Part shown: in pieces, positions 11,522 to 22,204 of the stretch
How positions within the stretch are numbered: the first letter of the stretch is position 1
Layout: the number at the start of each line of letters is the position of its first letter
Source: Roridomyces roridus
Lineage: Eukaryota; Basidiomycota; Agaricomycetes; Agaricales; Mycenaceae
Assembly (NCBI GenBank): GCA_029378245.1
Contig: JARKIF010000024.1
Location: 310,001-374,000 of the forward strand
Direction of reading: 5' to 3'
Length of the DNA stretch: 64,000 nt
Notes under the pieces: model-generated
Databases searched by the model: none
The model's input: the letters and a program-made list of their open reading frames with translations, nothing else
Told to the model about the DNA's origin: nothing
Made by a program: the position numbers and the translations under genes

Positions 11522-13704
11522 TCAAAACGCCGGCCCAGTAAACCAAATCTCCGCCCTCTCCTCGGCCGTGTCCCCACTAGGATCAGGAACATCGACTCCA
11601 GCGCCCCAAATGCCTCCCTGGAACCCAAACCCAACATTCCCATCAACACCAACCCCAAATTCCACAATCGTACCAGCGATCCCGGCGTCAAAGGCCCAGA
11701 AAGGGGAAGATGGGTTGCCAGTTGGCTGTGCGCATACATCCTCTCGTTAGCTACGTACTCTGAGAGGGAAAGGGTACGCACCTTGGCCGACCACCCAGTA
11801 ACGTTAAACACATCCCCATCAAAGTGCGCCAGCTTGACGTACTGGCTCACCGCCAAATCCCAAGTCAACGCGAGCATGGGCACAGCGGGGTCGACGAACG
11901 CAGACCAAGTTGAATTAATTGTAGCCGCGAGCTCGTTGCATCCATCCGACGCCGACACGGGTGCGGGGACGATCTGACACAACTCGAACGAGGTGTACCC
12001 CAGATTCGTATAATTCCCAACGAGTTTCTCGAATCCCCCCGTAGGCAGCGTGGCGTTTACCGACCGATGCGTGCTGACTGCTTCTGAAGTCGCTTCCGCA
12101 GTGCCGACGTAGAGCTGCTCTACGCGAGACTTCCAGTCTACGGGTGGCTCGAGGTTGAATAGTTGGTCAAAGATGCGGTACCTGACGACGTCGACCATGT
12201 CCAGGTTGTCGTTTGAGAGGACCACAACCCGGCGCCTTCGTTTGGGAATCGTGTTATCAGCGAGTTGAAACCGAAGACGTCGCCTCCGTGCTAGGACGGA
12301 GTGTGAGGGAAGCTTTTGGTTGGAGGAATGACATACCTCAATCAAATCTGCGGGTTCATTCGTATGGAATCAAGGAATGAAGGGTGGTTGCACGTACCAT
12401 GTCCTCGGTACGTGGTTCTGTATTGACCGCCGCCATACGTAGCTACCGACAATTCCGGGAAAGTTTCATCGTTGCTGAAACATTTGGTTAGACTGGGGAC
12501 TATTAACGCTGAAAATTGCGCACCCGTCCGTCGAGAAGGGCCAAACAGTGATTCCGGAGGTCACCATATCCAACACGTCCGTCGGGATCACAGTCTCATT
12601 CGTAGCGGGGTTGACTCCGTTCGAGAGAAGGACCTTGACCCAAGTGACCTGCATATACGACTCGATTCGGCGAATCTTCCCAAGAGATAAACGACTCACG
12701 ATGTTGTTTACGCTGCTGATGACCCCACCAGGACCCGAGGCGACTTCATCAAGTGTCAGTCCAATGAAAAAATGGAAGGCAGGGAATAAATACGCACTAG
12801 TCTCCCCATCGTCTCCCCCAGTTTGCAGCCAAAAAGGTAAGGCATGCGTTCCAGTCGTGTTAATTGGGTTCATCGTCGAATCCCCTTCTCGAGCAAAGCC
12901 CTCTGCGAGATTCCCGCTAGCGTTGGCGCGCTCAAAGGAATACGTCGTCGCGTTCATGCCAAGGGCGTCAAAGATGTGTTCTTGGACGTAGGCAGCGAGG
13001 GAAGGGTTGCCCGGGAGGAGCGCGGTGGGGAGGTAGGATAGGACTATGTACCCGAGGTTGCAGTATTGGAAGGTCTCCCGGAATTCGGTGGAGGGCCGTA
13101 GGTATTTGAGGGCTTTAATCTGCTTCTAGTTAGTGCTTGATTGAGAACGCGGAGCAGGACTAACCAAGTCCAGGTTGGTTTTGTTGGCGGATAGAGACAG
13201 GTCGTGACGAGGGAGGCCAGTCCGGTGGCTCATGAGGTCGATAATCGAAGTCAGGTTGGATGCGAGGGGGTCCATGAGCTCCCATTCAGGTATGATAGAC
13301 CCAATCTTGGTCGTCCAATCAATGGGTGTGTTCAAACTCTTGTTGGAAGTTAAAAGCCCGGTAGCAAGGGTGTCGAAAAGCTACAAGAGGTGTTGGATTT
13401 CATATCAGAGTGAACCAGGACGCACCTTGGAATCCGAGCCCAGAGCGAACAGCGTATCAGCGGTGATTTTTGAGCCATCCGATTTTGCGTTGCCGTACCC
13501 CTTGGTTTCAACATTCCATCCACCCTCGGAGCCAGCATCTCGACGAACCACCGCGATGCTCAAGCCGGCTGGGGAGTTCCATTCGGCGAGGAGATTGTTG
13601 ATGAAGGCGTCGATTTCCGAGTTGAGAACGGTGCCGTTGGTGAGCTGGGCTCTGGAAGTGGTCAAGAGTAAGAAGAGGGGACCGAGGACTGTGCGGAGAA
13701 ACAT
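11522..13704 (-). CDS. Secreted serine beta-lactamase-like hydrolase, with a frameshift
   Basis: The start MFLRTVLGPLFLLLTTSRA is a signal peptide. Motifs of the serine beta-lactamase/transpeptidase (class C-like, S12) fold follow: SxxK as SDSK after FALG (end of exon 1, 13426), YxN as YCN in the third exon, and HGGD near 12285. Good exon borders are 13704-13426, 13380-13165 and a third exon from 13119; several short introns follow. The C-terminus reads GFGFQGGIWGAGVDVPDP and stops at 11522. Near 12225 the frame changes: NEGAGL must be followed by VVLSNDN one base out of phase, as if one base were missing. Fungal members are hydrolases or esterases of unknown substrate. Either a recent pseudogene or a sequencing indel. 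Confidence 0.72.
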
Positions 13705-14250
13705 TGTTGTTGTTGTTGGACCCAATATGCAGACACCGTCTTTCAAAACTCTCTAGCACACGTTTATGTTTGGCAGCGCAGTCGAGAGGCGATGAGGCGG
13801 CGCCGGTCGTATGGAGAGAAAGAAGCGGCGAGTCCTTGAAGAAACGGAGTGTGGTCATCCAGATTTCAGCCAGGCAGACCGCAGTCGACGACCATATGTT
13901 CCAAGCTGTTTGTCGTCGACTCGTTGGTAAGCGCAGCATATTCGACACTCGATGCGCAGTTTTGGTAAGCATTGCAGTTTCAGAGTGAACGACGGCCGTG
14001 GTGCCGTTTTGATGCCACGGACGCCGTCGTGCTGCGGGATGGCTCGGAGAGCGCAACGCCTGCAGAGAAGTCAGACAATCCTGCCCAGCTGTCAATCACC
14101 GCGGAAGTGCTAGAAGCCCGAGATAGAGGGTGAAACAAGGGTGAAATCAGAAATAAGATTCGATACAAAAATGACAATCACAGGCCCGCTAGTCGACACA
14201 GTCAGAATCTTTGGTGACGGCCTCAAAGGAGCACGAACCGCACCTGATAT
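13705..14250. other. Intergenic, no gene seen
   Basis: Upstream region of the beta-lactamase-like gene. Short open frames exist on both strands but none shows a family signature. A GTTGTTGTTGTT-type run directly precedes the start codon on the plus-strand text near 13705-13716. Confidence 0.4.
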
Positions 14251-14520
14251 GTACACCACAAGATTCCAATTCGACTAGCTCGTGTGGGGCAGACGGCTTC
14301 AAGTCTCTCTAGTACGCATCCTGGTATCCGTGCGGGTATCTATCGAATCCACCAGCCAGGAGTGCGTTTTGAGAGAATTCCAGGCCAAGGTACAAAAAAA
14401 TCGTTGACTTGAATCGAACGGGATGCACCACGAGTCCCGTCTCTGTTGTAGACGTCCCTAAGGATGTCTCTCAGCGCGGTATCTGAGAATTCCCCTGGCC
14501 TGCGGATGTTATATGCGTTG
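14250..14520 (-). repeat. tRNA-like SINE-type repeat copy
   Basis: Contains the core TTGAATCGAACGGGATG near 14410 together with the same flanking order as other copies: TCTATCGAATCCACCAG upstream, AGTGCGTTTTGAGAGAATTCC, a poly-A run (poly-T on the minus strand), and GTCTCTCAGCGCGGTATCTG downstream. The last motif recurs near 43475. Confidence 0.55.
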
Positions 14521-16340
14521 AGACCAGGTGACCCGGGGCGCACAGAGACAAATTGCGACCGAAAACTACGCACAGCCAAAAAGATCGATTCCTATGGGCG
14601 ATATACTGTAAAATAATTACTACGATTACATCCCTTTCAGAGTGCAGGCTCTGGGTCACATTTCAATTGTAATTCGGTGTTTGGATCCCATCTTGGGGGG
14701 TCGCGTCTTGGATAACATCTGCAGGATATTCACTCCTTTTCAAAAAGAGTCTTCGTGATTCTGCCGATGTGCCGATAATGTTGGCAGTGATGCGATACTG
14801 ATAGGCTAAGTATTCCGAACTTGTTGGAATGCTTACTTTCTCTGTCTTGCACCTAATGCCCAACCACTTTGGAAGTTGATATGATGCTTCCCTGAGTCTT
14901 TTAAGAAAATTCATACGAGGCAGAGGATCAAATCTGGCAGTGCAAGCCAACTGAATATTTTGATCTGCCATTTATCTTTTGAACCGAACCTCTGCACCAT
15001 CACATCTGCTGATACTCAATCAATCGGCATTCTAGCTAACGGCACTACACCACACCATGGAGGTTGAAATCCGGGGAGTTGTTGGAACCAAGTTGAAACC
15101 GTAAGAAATGTTGTACTCCAAACGTCGACCAACCTGGAGTTGTGCTAGAAACCCGGGTTACCATATGCACATGCCATCCAAATGAGTCCCAATAATTTTT
15201 TTACAGTATATGTGCCATAGATTCCCCTTCTTTGTGACTTGATACCGGGTCGAACGGTCTGAGTGGGTCATCAAGTACGGGTGCCTCTGCAAGCTATCAA
15301 GTCGCCGAATTGATACCAGTAGCTGCTTCCGAGATCCAGATGTTCCGAGCTTTGGGAAACAGAGCGGACAAGAATGCCATGTCGACTACGCAGGCTCAGA
15401 ACGGAATATAGAGATCACAAGTCACTGTGGCTCTAAAAGAAGACGGAGAAGCGACTCCGAGCGAGGGATTGCGGTTTTCTCTTCACCGAGCGAAGAAACG
15501 CGGGAGACATGGAAGCTGGTGGAAGTGAGCTTTGAGAACTTGAAGCCTCAGCGATCGGAGCCGGTCCGAGGGTAATTAGACTGAGGAGGATTTGTAGGGA
15601 TGGGCGCTAGAAGGCATTGCCTGGGCAGTGCTGAAAGATTCCGATGATGACCGTGTCGGTCGGGACTCGGGAGTGTGTGGACGATGGAATAGCGCGAGCC
15701 GTGGGTTGTTCCAATCCAGATTCCAGGGAGCGCATGTGTGTTGTATGGCTGCAAGATGGCGCGGACAAGGATGGTCGGAAGATTGACATGAGGGTTTGAG
15801 CGCAGAGTGTCCGGATCAAATCGGCTTAGTAACCATCTTTCCTCCTCCCCAGTCCGACGAATACTTGCCTTGTCTTTCCCTCCTGAATCACTGGCCACCC
15901 GCTACGAGTCCCCGGATGATTGCAGATGGGCATTGCGCAGGCGAAGGAGTGCCAGCGTAATAGCTTCATGGCCATCAAAGTCGATCTATTGATTTCTTGA
16001 CACCACTTCGAGCTGAAGCATCCATTCCTTTGCTGGGACGGATTTCAACGATGGTCAGGGTGCGGAAGTACGGTTTGAATCATGGAGTGCCCCTTCTCCC
16101 CAAGAACGCCGGCGTGCTGTACGTTTCATTTTATTCTCAAAAGAACATCAAGCCAGTCGTGAGCGAGATGCAAGATATCCGGGGACATGTGCGGGCTCAC
16201 ACGGACTCAAACTCGAAAGAACACAAAGTCTACCCCTCCATTCCAACCGACATTATGAAAAGGAGCTACAAATCAAGTTTGAATTCGCGTACAATACTCT
16301 AACATTGATCTGTAGGATACACCCCAGGATCGTCAGCCGT
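14521..16340. other. Intergenic, no supported gene
   Basis: About 1.8 kb without a recognisable coding sequence. A 116-codon minus-strand frame at 15548-15898 (MASDSGGKDK...) has no family signature and no partner exons that I can find, so it is not called. Confidence 0.4.
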
Positions 16341-17219
16341 TCAGTCGAGCTCGTCGAAGCTGAGCTCGCGGTCGAACAAGCTCTCGATCCCCTCGATGGC
16401 ACTCTCGACGCCTTGGGTCGCCGCAAGGCCCGCAACAGCACCAGCAAGGCCCTTACCGATCGAGGATGAGATGGCCGCGCGCTTATCGACGCTGTTGGAA
16501 GGGAGGGTACCCATCCACTCGAGGAGCGTGTTGACCTCCTCGTCGGACAGGTCGGCCAAAGCGCGCTTGGAAGCGGCGGAGTCGTCGCTGGAACCGAACA
16601 GCTTGCCGAGGATTGCAGTGACTCCGAGGCCGCCGAGAGCGCTGCCGAGACCGTCGGCGATGTTGTTGCCGATGACTTTGCCGAAACCTTTCTCGGCAGC
16701 CTTGGCGGCGTCGCCGGCCACAGTTCCTGCGACGGAGCGCCCGGCGACGGCGTTGACACTGAATAAGCCAGAGCATTTATAAGGGCGATATTCGAGGAAG
16801 GAGATTTATACAACGTACCCTTCAACAGCAACACCCGACGCGGCACCGCCAAGGATTGCTTTCTTGATGACGCTCTCGAGGGACTCGCCGCCGGCGCCAA
16901 CGAGCTTCTCGAGAACGCTGGCGATACCGGCACGCGCCTCGAGGTCACGGCGGCTGGGCAAAACGGGTTAGGTCAGATATGTAGAGGAATTTCAGACTCA
17001 CGATTCGCTGGTGCCCTCGCCCAGAAGGCTCAGGAGACCGGTGATAGCGCCACCCGAGAGCAAGCCCTTTCCGAGGGACTTGGCGAGGCCGCCGAGGGCA
17101 CCGGTGGGGAGGGAGAGGCGGGCCTCGAGCTCACGGGCTTGGACGGCCTCTTGAGAGAGCGGAGCGGCGAACGCGGAGGAAGCGAGGAGGAGGGAAACGA
17201 CGGTGGTCTTGGCGTACAT
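16341..17219 (-). CDS. Secreted glycine/alanine-rich protein with Kex2-type sites
   Basis: Exons 17219-17002, 16953-16819 and 16758-16341 give 256 aa in phase. The N-terminus MYAKTTVVSLLLASSAFAAP is a signal peptide. The mature chain is small-residue rich (GGAITGLLSLLGEG, GAGGESLESVIKKAILGGA) and has dibasic or LEAR-type sites (RRDLEAR, SKR, DKR) suitable for Kex2-like processing into several peptides. It ends FDRELSFDELD. The hydrophobic GxxxG-like segments might insert in membranes or self-associate, which is inference. No named family recognised. Confidence 0.72.
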
Positions 17220-18481
17220 GATGGTTTAAAAAAGGGGCGGTGATGGAAAGAATGAAGTGTAAAGTTGGGACGGAAGAAGGTTGAAAAGACTGGGAGGTAG
17301 ATTAGTGGGGGGTGTTTGGAAATCGAGGAGAGGGAGCACTCACTACGCAGTATCTGAGTGGAGACCGAAGAAGAAGAAGAAGAAAAGTGGGTGAGGAATG
17401 GCGGCATCCTGTGGAGCTTTTTATGCAAAAGGATAAGCAGGAGTGAAACACGAACGACGTGACATTGTTTCCGAGGGGCCATGTGTTTCCAGGGTTTATT
17501 TCATACCCGATCGGCGGTCTCGAAGAAGTCGGGGCCAAGCAATAACCAATTATCTCGAGCGTGTTTCCAATGCACGACCAACAAAATCTATTTCTGTATT
17601 AGACGGCGTCAATAATGTGAACTAGTTGGCTCTATACTTGCATTGATTGGCCCCGGTTACGCGTCAGACCCGCAATCGATGACAGGCACGACATCGAACA
17701 CGTCGCTTGGAATTCGCAATGCGAACATCACCCTGGAGACTGGGGCGGTCCGACGTGTGTGAGGAAAGCCAGACTTGGTCCCAGTTCGATTAACTGCTGT
17801 CTTCAAATTTCTCTCGAGATCCCGTACACGTCCTTGCCTCGAACTCCGAGTGGGGTATGTATTGATTGAATTCACCAAGCTGGGCACTGTGAAAACAACG
17901 GCGCATGAATTTCATGTCGCCGTGCCATGAACAAGCAGAATCACAGTCTATGGCCTGAAATGAACAGATCAAATACCTCGGGTACTTCAGACGTTAATTT
18001 GCGATTTTTACAGAGTCCGTACAATGTATCAAATCATGGCCTCTTCGGTGAAAATCAGGAACAATTCCGCTGAATTGGTGAAGCCGAAATCATGGGAGAA
18101 ACACATGAAAATCAGGGAGCAAGATGGAAATGAACATTGATCGAGCCAGGGTCTTCTTCGATCAACCTATACCCCGTCTGGACGTCCCTTGACGACCGCG
18201 CTGTTGCACAGTGAGATATTTGCACGGAGAAGAACTTGGGAAAGTTGTGGGAAGGCCGGTGTGGAGCCATGCTGCGGATGAGGTCAGTGGTGTCACGTCT
18301 GTCACGGCGCTCCACTCCTTCCTCCCAACCCTCATGTCGCCTTCCCCCCCGTTCTTCAATGTACCTCTCCTCCACTCTCTTCTCCCCAGGAGCCCCCTGT
18401 CGACAGTACTTCATTGCAATATCAACGTCTGGACCCTTTGATGCCCTTCCACTCTGCACATCATGAACCTCGGACGACAGC
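17220..18481. other. Intergenic, no supported gene
   Basis: Contains the promoter side of the secreted protein gene. A truncated tRNA-like repeat relative is recognisable around 17785-17880 (CAGTTCGATTAACTG, then GTACACGTCC and GGGGTATGTATTGATTGAATTCACC). No other supported feature. Confidence 0.4.
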
Positions 18482-18913
18482 TTGAAGACAGCACAAGAAG
18501 CCGCTGTGGCTGTCTCGACTGAGTGTAGGGCTTGGTTCTTGGGACCCAGTGCTCCAATCACTGTTGACCTCAGGTGCGTCACGAGCTCATCCTGCTACGA
18601 TCTGCTGACCGGATACGAACTTGATGTCCTCAAGCTTCTCGAGTCGATGGCGGGCCAGAGCTCGCTTCTTTCAGGTATGTGCCCTTCTATGGCTTTTGTC
18701 CTTGAGCTTGATTCCCTTCCCATCTACGACGCCGCTACCGTGGCCTCCCACTGCCTGAGGTGTGTACTAGTGTACACCTTCGAGCCGCATTCTGATCTGA
18801 CATCCAGCCGCAGGTTGATCTTTTCGAATCCGGTGATGCGTGTGTGGCTCTTGAGTCCCGGTGGTGGTGGAAGCAATAGTGGGCGGGCTGCTGGTAGCAC
18901 TTCCTTGTATTAG
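18482..18913 (+). other. Possible gene fragment, unassigned
   Basis: An open frame of 143 codons that contains GYELDVLKLLESMAGQSSLL and LPIYDAATVASHCLR, with several GT...AG pairs that could be introns (for example 18675 to about 18705, and 18761 to about 18814). The helical, low-complexity-free middle looks protein-like, but I cannot assign a family or a reliable start. It could be the 3' end of a longer degraded gene. Confidence 0.25.
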
Positions 18914-18999
18914 CTACATTACTTTGAAATTCATATTCCTTTCATCCGAAATTCAGTCCCTCAGGAATAGTATTCATTAGGAAGCTGCATTGCTCAAAT

Positions 19000-19240
19000 C
19001 AAACCCACTCAGTTCCCAGTCATTTTCATGTCATGGGAACATGAATTCGGTACATGAAAACGTCGAAAACGGACATGAATTGGTTATTCACATTTCATGG
19101 AGGAGGAGGTGATTTTCGACCACCCTCACGTGAGTTTCATGGCATCGGTGCATGATTTGGGGGTACCCGGGGTACATGAAAATCATGTCCCCCGGGTCTC
19201 ACAGTGGGGCCAGCAAGGTCCCGGGTCAAAAACTGGACAA
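19000..19240. repeat. CATGA/TCATG-rich stretch
   Basis: TCATG and CATGA words recur about a dozen times, including GTACATGAAAACGTC, TTTCATGG and GTACATGAAAATCATG, forming several overlapping small palindromes directly upstream of the tRNA-like array. Purpose unknown; it may be a decayed repeat. Confidence 0.35.
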
Positions 19241-20820
19241 CCGCGTGCCACGGACCTACTATGTGTTAACCCGAATCGAACGGGACGGATATTGCCCTCG
19301 AGTTGAATCGTGGCTGGTGTGGGACTGCGGCTAATGTCTCAGCGGAATCCTTCGGTATCTACCACTCGTTTGCTCGGGACGTGATCCCCTGGTGTGAATT
19401 AAAGTCCAAAGGAGAAAAAGGCGATACTGTACGCATAATTTGCGATATACATTGGGCCTGGAACAGTGGCAGTATACCCGTGGCCAATGTCCCAGCATGT
19501 GAATTTGGTCTTTCTTTTGGTTCATTCCCAGATGCCACATCTGCAGCCTTTTGGGACACGTCCTAGGCCTTGGGCTTGTGTTTCAGCGGGAATTCGTGAA
19601 ATCCACCCGCAGTGCGTTTTGAGAAACCCCCGGGCCAAGGGGGGAAAAAAACAGGACCGGTGGTTTTGAATCATGTGTTGGCCCGAATCGAACGGGAGGA
19701 TCATCGAGTTCGGATTTGTAATATATAGGACCACCGGCGCGCCGATGTCCCAGGGGTCTTGTGCTCAAGTGAGCCTCCTGGTGTCTGCCCAAGACGTGAA
19801 TCTGTTAGCAGGGCTTCTCGATGGAACTCTAATGGCAAAAAAAAAATGTGATGCAATTTTCCACATAAGTGCGTCGACCCGAATTGAACGGGATGGTCTT
19901 TGAATCCGTCGTTGCACAGTTGGCGGCTAATGTCCCAGCGGGGCTCTAGCGCTCTTTTGCGCAAGACTTTTGCAGCCGATACATTCGATTGAACTCCACG
20001 GGCAAAAGGGTGCTGGTCCCATCAAGTCCCATCTACGCATCTTGGCCCGCATCGAACGGGATAGACCTCGGACTTGACTCTTGTCGATTCACACTTTCAA
20101 CATACTTAGTTTCAACATGTTACATAGAACCACGGCTACTGATGTCCCAGTGGGGTCCTTGGTATCTACAGTATTCGTTTAATTTCGCTCGCGGCGTCCC
20201 TTGAACTCCAAAGGAAAGAAAAAAAACGGCAAAAGCATTCAGTTTCTTAACATGTCTTGGGCCCGAATCAAACGGGATGGTTTCCGGGTGCCTGCTTGGC
20301 TGTTGAGGCAGCGGTTGCGGTGCTTTGGATAGATCTCGGAAGAAAAAAATGGAAAGCCGTTTGGGATTCGAAGGGCCAGCAAGGCCGACTAAAGCCGACT
20401 GTTGCAAGTTTACACTCAGGGTTTCCGTGCATCTAGCGCAATTCGAGACGCGAAGGGTCGCATGCTCCAGGTCTTTGGCGGCTGCGGATCGGGACCCGTT
20501 GTGAAAATGGGCGACACTGCAAATCACCACATATGTTGGCCCGAATCGAAGGGATGGTCATCGAATCCGGATCCGTTGATGCACAGTTGCAATATCTAGC
20601 GGTCTTTTGGCTCAAGAATGAATCCCCAGGAGCCTCGCCAGCTCAAGACGTGAGTACGTGGGCTCATGATGGGGCATTTCGATTGAACGGTAAAAAGATG
20701 TTGTGTCACATGGCATTTTTGGTGCCCGAATCGAACGGGATGGCCCTCGAGTCCAACAATTTCAATAGAACCACGTCTAACGTCCCAGCGGGATATGCGT
20801 AGAGCATTTTGAGCTAAGCG
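19240..20820 (-). repeat. Quasi-tandem array of seven tRNA-like repeat units
   Basis: T-arm cores (CCCGAATCGAACGGGAT or close variants) lie near 19269, 19680, 19878, 20045, 20260, 20538 and 20735, all in one orientation and mostly 165-280 bp apart. On the minus strand most units read GACATTAGCC or a variant, then about 50 bases, then the B-box-like T-arm, then a poly-T run. TGTCCCAGCGGG (plus strand) recurs in most units near the place where an A box would lie. Even spacing and one orientation point to tandem growth as well as retroposition. No intact tRNA cloverleaf was found. Confidence 0.6.
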
Positions 20821-21025
20821 AACCACGAGGCTCTTTCAGGCGCCGGGAGGCAAGCCAAACAATACGAGAACAATGTGAGTTGATGGTGTTTGTCCGTCAC
20901 GGTCCCAGCGCATGTTCCTTTGTCCTCGTTTGTTCAAGAAAGGTAACTGGGTGAGCATAAATTCTCCGGGTCTTCTATCCCGGCTCGCAACTACACCCAT
21001 CCTCTCCCAGTCGTCCTACTCGAAT

Positions 21026-21832
21026 ATGAGAATCAGCGTAGCCATGCTTCTGAGGGAAGACGAGGTGAGTTCAGTCCCTTTAGCTGAATTGACCCATCTT
21101 GACGCGTCCCAGCCCACGCCCTCCTTCTCCATGACGGAGCTGAACGCAGACACTTCACCTCTCCTCCTAATTTCAAACTGCGCGAAGGCCGCTAAGCAGC
21201 CACCCCAACCCATCGGATTTGGCCGCGCGCTGCACACGACAGACACCCCACCGCGGTCTGAGCCTGGACACTGGTCTCACGACGAGGCTTCCATTGCCAG
21301 CCTCATCGACGGCACGAACGCGCTCGGGCTCTCCCTCGATGCGCCGAGTACATGGGCATGCCCAGCACCCTACCTCATCGACATCCCTTCGACGATGCAA
21401 ATATGCATGCCACCACCTCCCCCGATGGATCCATCTTACTTCGACTCTGATTTCACCCCGTTCGCCTCGATGTCCCCGTTTCTGCCCTGCATTCCACTGC
21501 CATCATCGACACCGTCCCATGACGTCGCGTTGACCACGCTCACTTCGTGGAAGCCCGACTTTGCCTGCACGGATGCCGGTTTCCAGCCTGCCGCTGGTGG
21601 GCTGTCGGTGGAGGATATGCAGCGTTATGCTGCTGGTGTCAAGGACCGACTGTTGACGGCGTTGCAGACTCATTCTAGCAGAGAATGTGACGCCGTGTTC
21701 CTCGAGACGCGCTGGATGCGCGAATGGGCGTCCTGCGTTCATTTGCCGAGGCCTGTGTCTCCCGGAAAGGTTTCGAGGGACGTCATTGTGGACTTGGAGA
21801 GACAGTGCGAGTGGGTCAAGTGTCGACTGTAG
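21026..21832 (+). CDS. Hypothetical protein, unassigned
   Basis: Exons 21026-21064 and 21113-21832 (GTGAGT...CCCAG) give 252 aa starting MRISVAMLLREDE. The middle is proline/serine rich (MPPPPPMDPSYFDSDFTPFA). The C-terminal third looks folded, with SVEDMQRYAAGVKDRLLTAL and VSRDVIVDLERQCEWVKC. The acidic, proline-rich central part resembles a transcription-activation type region, but there is no DNA-binding motif. An upstream extension from 20912 is open but looks less protein-like. No family recognised. Confidence 0.5.
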   Translation: MRISVAMLLREDEVSSVPLAELTHLDASQPTPSFSMTELNADTSPLLLISNCAKAAKQPPQPIGFGRALHTTDTPPRSEPGHWSHDEASIASLIDGTNALGLSLDAPSTWACPAPYLIDIPSTMQICMPPPPPMDPSYFDSDFTPFASMSPFLPCIPLPSSTPSHDVALTTLTSWKPDFACTDAGFQPAAGGLSVEDMQRYAAGVKDRLLTALQTHSSRECDAVFLETRWMREWASCVHLPRPVSPGKVSRDVIVDLERQCEWVKCRL

Positions 21833-22204
21833 CTGGTGTACCTGTTTCTGTCGATTTATTATTTTCAGTTCTTTGAGAATCGAGAATTGAGTACAACACG
21901 TCGTTGGCACGTGCTCGCGTTTGGGTCATGTGATTCCCGCTACCGTTAGGTACGGGTTTCTATAGGGCGCCCTATTTTGAGCTTTTCGCAGGCGATCACG
22001 GTTTTGTAGTGCCTTTTCGTGTAAGCACTGATCTCTTTCACCAAACTGGGTCAACTTACTCCCGTGCCGACCATTCCGTTCGCAACACTCCACCATGACC
22101 AAGCCATGACCGCATGAAACTACCCATCATCTCAACATCTGCGTGATTCGGATCTCTCCTTCTGTGCAGATGTTCGACTCCTGACCCGATACATCGCGCT
22201 GTCA

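Noticed and set aside
15548..15898. 116-codon minus-strand frame as a gene
   Set aside because: No domain, no splice partners and no paralogue in the window.
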